From positions 1-15,573 of the forward strand of contig JASHRE010000855.1 in assembly GCA_030037515.1 (NCBI GenBank): a stretch of DNA of 15,573 bases. The letters are read 5' to 3'. This stretch comes from Candidatus Sulfotelmatobacter sp. (GTDB taxonomy: Bacteria > Acidobacteriota > Terriglobia > Terriglobales > Acidobacteriaceae). Shown one piece after another: positions 14,337-15,573 of this stretch; the first letter of the stretch is position 1, and each line of letters starts with the position of its first letter. The notes beneath the pieces were generated by a model. It was not told the DNA's origin and made no database searches. It worked only from the letters and a program-made list of their open reading frames with translations. A program made the position numbers and the translations under genes.

Positions 14337-15074
14337 CTAACTCACTTTTGCGTCATACCCGCGTACGGCGCGCACAAAGGCGCGAATTCTTTCAGGATCT
14401 TTTTTCCCAGGGTGTGCTTCTACGCCAGAAGCCACATCCACCCCCCAGGGCCTCAGTGTCTCAATTGCATTTCCGACGTTCTCCGGCGTGAGCCCGCCCG
14501 CTACCACCAGCCTCACACCGTTTCGGCGGAAGCTTTCCGCGATCGGCTGCGCGCTCTCCCAGTCAAACGACTTCCCCGTTCCACCGGGTTTTTGCACATT
14601 ACCAGAATCGAGGACGAAGGTATCGAAGATTCCTTCCGGAATCGGCATGCCGTCCGGCGCTTTCTGCCTTGACCTAGCGAACCCTTCAATCATCGCGGCG
14701 ACCTGGCTCAGGGGATCGCTGAAAACAGTCAGGGGAAACGCCAGCATGAATCGGGCGTTGGGCGGAAGGCACGACAGACCGACAGCCTTCCTCTGACTGC
14801 CACCACCGCCGAATCCTTGCTCGGAAAAGTACGACTGAGTGCCCGTCAGTCCGGCATCCAGCAAGATTTTCATAGAGTCGGTACCGGGATCGACGAACAC
14901 TCCCACCTTCTCCACGCTCTCCGGCAACTTCCCAATAATTTCTCGCGCTGTCTTCACGTTCACGAATCGCGGACTGTTTTCATAAAACACAAACCCCACC
15001 GCGTCCGCGCCAGCATCGACCGCGACCAGCGCATCATCCAGATTCGTGATCCCGCAGATTTTCACCCAAGTCAT
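14337..15074 (-). CDS. trpF: Phosphoribosylanthranilate isomerase
   Basis: This enzyme performs the Amadori rearrangement of phosphoribosylanthranilate in tryptophan synthesis. I start it at ATG 15074 because MTWVKICGITN puts the catalytic-base Cys7 in its usual place. The frame is open further upstream, but that region overlaps trpC and a repeat. The chain is 245 residues against roughly 200-220 usually. The general-acid Asp156 (FVLDSG), the phosphate-binding GGTGKSFDW (164-172), AGGLTPENV (192-200) and ASGVE are all present. The usual QLHG strand after the third helix is missing: GTQSYF is followed by a glycine-rich, Ser/Pro-containing segment (about 84-108) encoded partly by a DNA hairpin. 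No strong Shine-Dalgarno is visible. The stop is two bases before trpB. Identity is secure; whether the unusual segment alters activity is open. Confidence 0.94.
   Translation of the reverse strand: MTWVKICGITNLDDALVAVDAGADAVGFVFYENSPRFVNVKTAREIIGKLPESVEKVGVFVDPGTDSMKILLDAGLTGTQSYFSEQGFGGGGSQRKAVGLSCLPPNARFMLAFPLTVFSDPLSQVAAMIEGFARSRQKAPDGMPIPEGIFDTFVLDSGNVQKPGGTGKSFDWESAQPIAESFRRNGVRLVVAGGLTPENVGNAIETLRPWGVDVASGVEAHPGKKDPERIRAFVRAVRGYDAKVS
14764..14791. repeat. Hairpin inside trpF
   Basis: GGAAGGC (14764-14770) and GCCTTCC (14785-14791) form a perfect seven-base stem around a 14-base loop with a repeated CGACAG. It encodes residues about 95-104 of TrpF within the non-conserved segment, without interrupting the frame. 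It may be another in-frame repeat element, but no second copy is in the window. Confidence 0.4.
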
Positions 15075-15088
15075 AAAACCGGTTGTCA

Positions 15089-15111
15089 GTTGCCAGCACC
15101 CGGTTGCCAGC
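15089..15111. repeat. Direct repeat in the trpC-trpF gap
   Basis: GTTGCCAGC occurs at 15089-15097 and 15103-15111 (period 14), with a related GTTGTCAG just before. On the coding strand this reads GCTGGCAAC..GCTGGCAACTGACAAC. It is of the CTGGCAACTGRCAAC type of intergenic repeat (recalled) and lies about 15 bases ahead of the trpF ATG. Confidence 0.5.
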
Positions 15112-15145
15112 AGATTCCGAGCCAGCGCGAGAGAACCTGTGCCCG

Positions 15146-15573
15146 CTAAGCGTTCTTCGTCCCCGATTGGCCGGGCACCAGGTGGTGGCTGCCAAGTGCT
15201 GAAGTCAACTCTGACAGCGCCTTCCCGGGCGCCGCCGCCCGCATCAGCCATTCGCCCACCAAAAACGCGTGGTATCCCGCATCTCGCAATCGTGCGATGT
15301 CGTCGGCCGAATGCACGCCGCTCTCCGCTACACGCACCACGCCGTCGGGAAATTGATCCGCCAATCGAAACGCTGTATTTAAATCGACTTGAAACGTTCG
15401 CAGGTCGCGAGTGTTGACTCCGATCAGATCGCACCCCGCCTCGAGCGCTTCGCGCAACTCAGCTTCATCGTGGACTTCACATAAAACGTCGAGCGCGTGC
15501 GCCCGTGCAGATGAAGCCAGCAACTTCAATTCTCCTGGAGCCAGCGCGGCGACGATCAGCAGTAACGCGTCAG
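15146..15573 (-). CDS. trpC: Indole-3-glycerol-phosphate synthase, C-terminal part (runs off the right edge)
   Basis: This enzyme closes the indole ring, converting CdRP to indole-3-glycerol phosphate. About 142 residues of the C-terminal half of the barrel are present, and the start lies beyond 15573. The frame enters as DALLLIVAAL, the usual strand following the phosphate-site region. It continues with LCEVHDEAELREALEAG, LIGVNTRDLRTFQVDL (the Asn-x-Arg-Asp-Leu motif) and VRVAESGVHSADDI, all typical of TrpC, and ends with the FLVGEWLMRA strand-helix. The stop TAG at 15146 is followed by a 71-base repeat-bearing gap before trpF. The gene order trpC-trpF-trpB-trpA is the common tryptophan operon order. 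Confidence 0.96.
   Translation of the reverse strand, partial: DALLLIVAALAPGELKLLASSARAHALDVLCEVHDEAELREALEAGCDLIGVNTRDLRTFQVDLNTAFRLADQFPDGVVRVAESGVHSADDIARLRDAGYHAFLVGEWLMRAAAPGKALSELTSALGSHHLVPGQSGTKNA

Noticed and set aside
15075..15434. 120-codon upstream extension of TrpF
   Set aside because: It overlaps the trpC coding sequence in another frame and the intergenic repeat. The normal TrpF N-terminus starts at ATG 15074.

Overview
The window is GC-rich, gene-dense bacterial chromosome, most likely from an Acidobacteriota member of the Terriglobia/Koribacter type. That placement is an inference. It rests on the large exported FG-GAP/ASPIC/redoxin/TPR protein, the N-terminally extended DAHP synthase inside a mixed aromatic operon, and the short palindromic repeats in nearly every gene junction. 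I see no rRNA, tRNA, CRISPR, transposase or phage gene.

Left part (1-4019, all minus strand). The 5' end of a MarR-type regulator runs off the left edge. Behind it lie a membrane-anchored HtrA/Deg serine protease with two PDZ domains and a two-gene unit: a sodium/solute symporter (SSS family) followed, 8 bases after its stop, by an 82-residue two-helix membrane protein. The stop codon of the transporter sits at the edge of the Shine-Dalgarno sequence of the small gene.

Middle (4020-8391). A 484-base divergent spacer holds repeat-like sequence, a G-quadruplex motif and a candidate promoter. It is followed by the only plus-strand gene, an exported protein of about 1295 residues. Its twin-arginine signal lies in open frame upstream of every ATG/GTG/TTG, so the usual start-codon rules would cut it off; a CTG start at 4504 with a well-placed Shine-Dalgarno sequence would restore it.

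Right part (8428-15573, all minus strand). Read in the direction of transcription, the genes are trpC (partial), trpF, trpB, trpA, chorismate mutase, DAHP synthase and tyrA, then a secreted nucleoside hydrolase. They cover entry into the shikimate pathway, the chorismate-to-prephenate step, prephenate oxidation toward tyrosine, and the last four steps of tryptophan synthesis. trpE, trpG and trpD are not in the window and may lie beyond the right edge. This looks like one aromatic amino-acid supraoperon.

The most unusual aspect of the window is how the supraoperon is put together. Four of its gaps each carry a different short repeat, a fifth gap carries a 38-base hairpin, and a second, 79 % identical copy of that hairpin lies in frame inside the 5' end of trpB, where it accounts for most of an extra 60-residue N-terminus. 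trpF has a hairpin-bearing in-frame segment where the family's usual QLHG motif should be. I found no clear new defence or mobile system.
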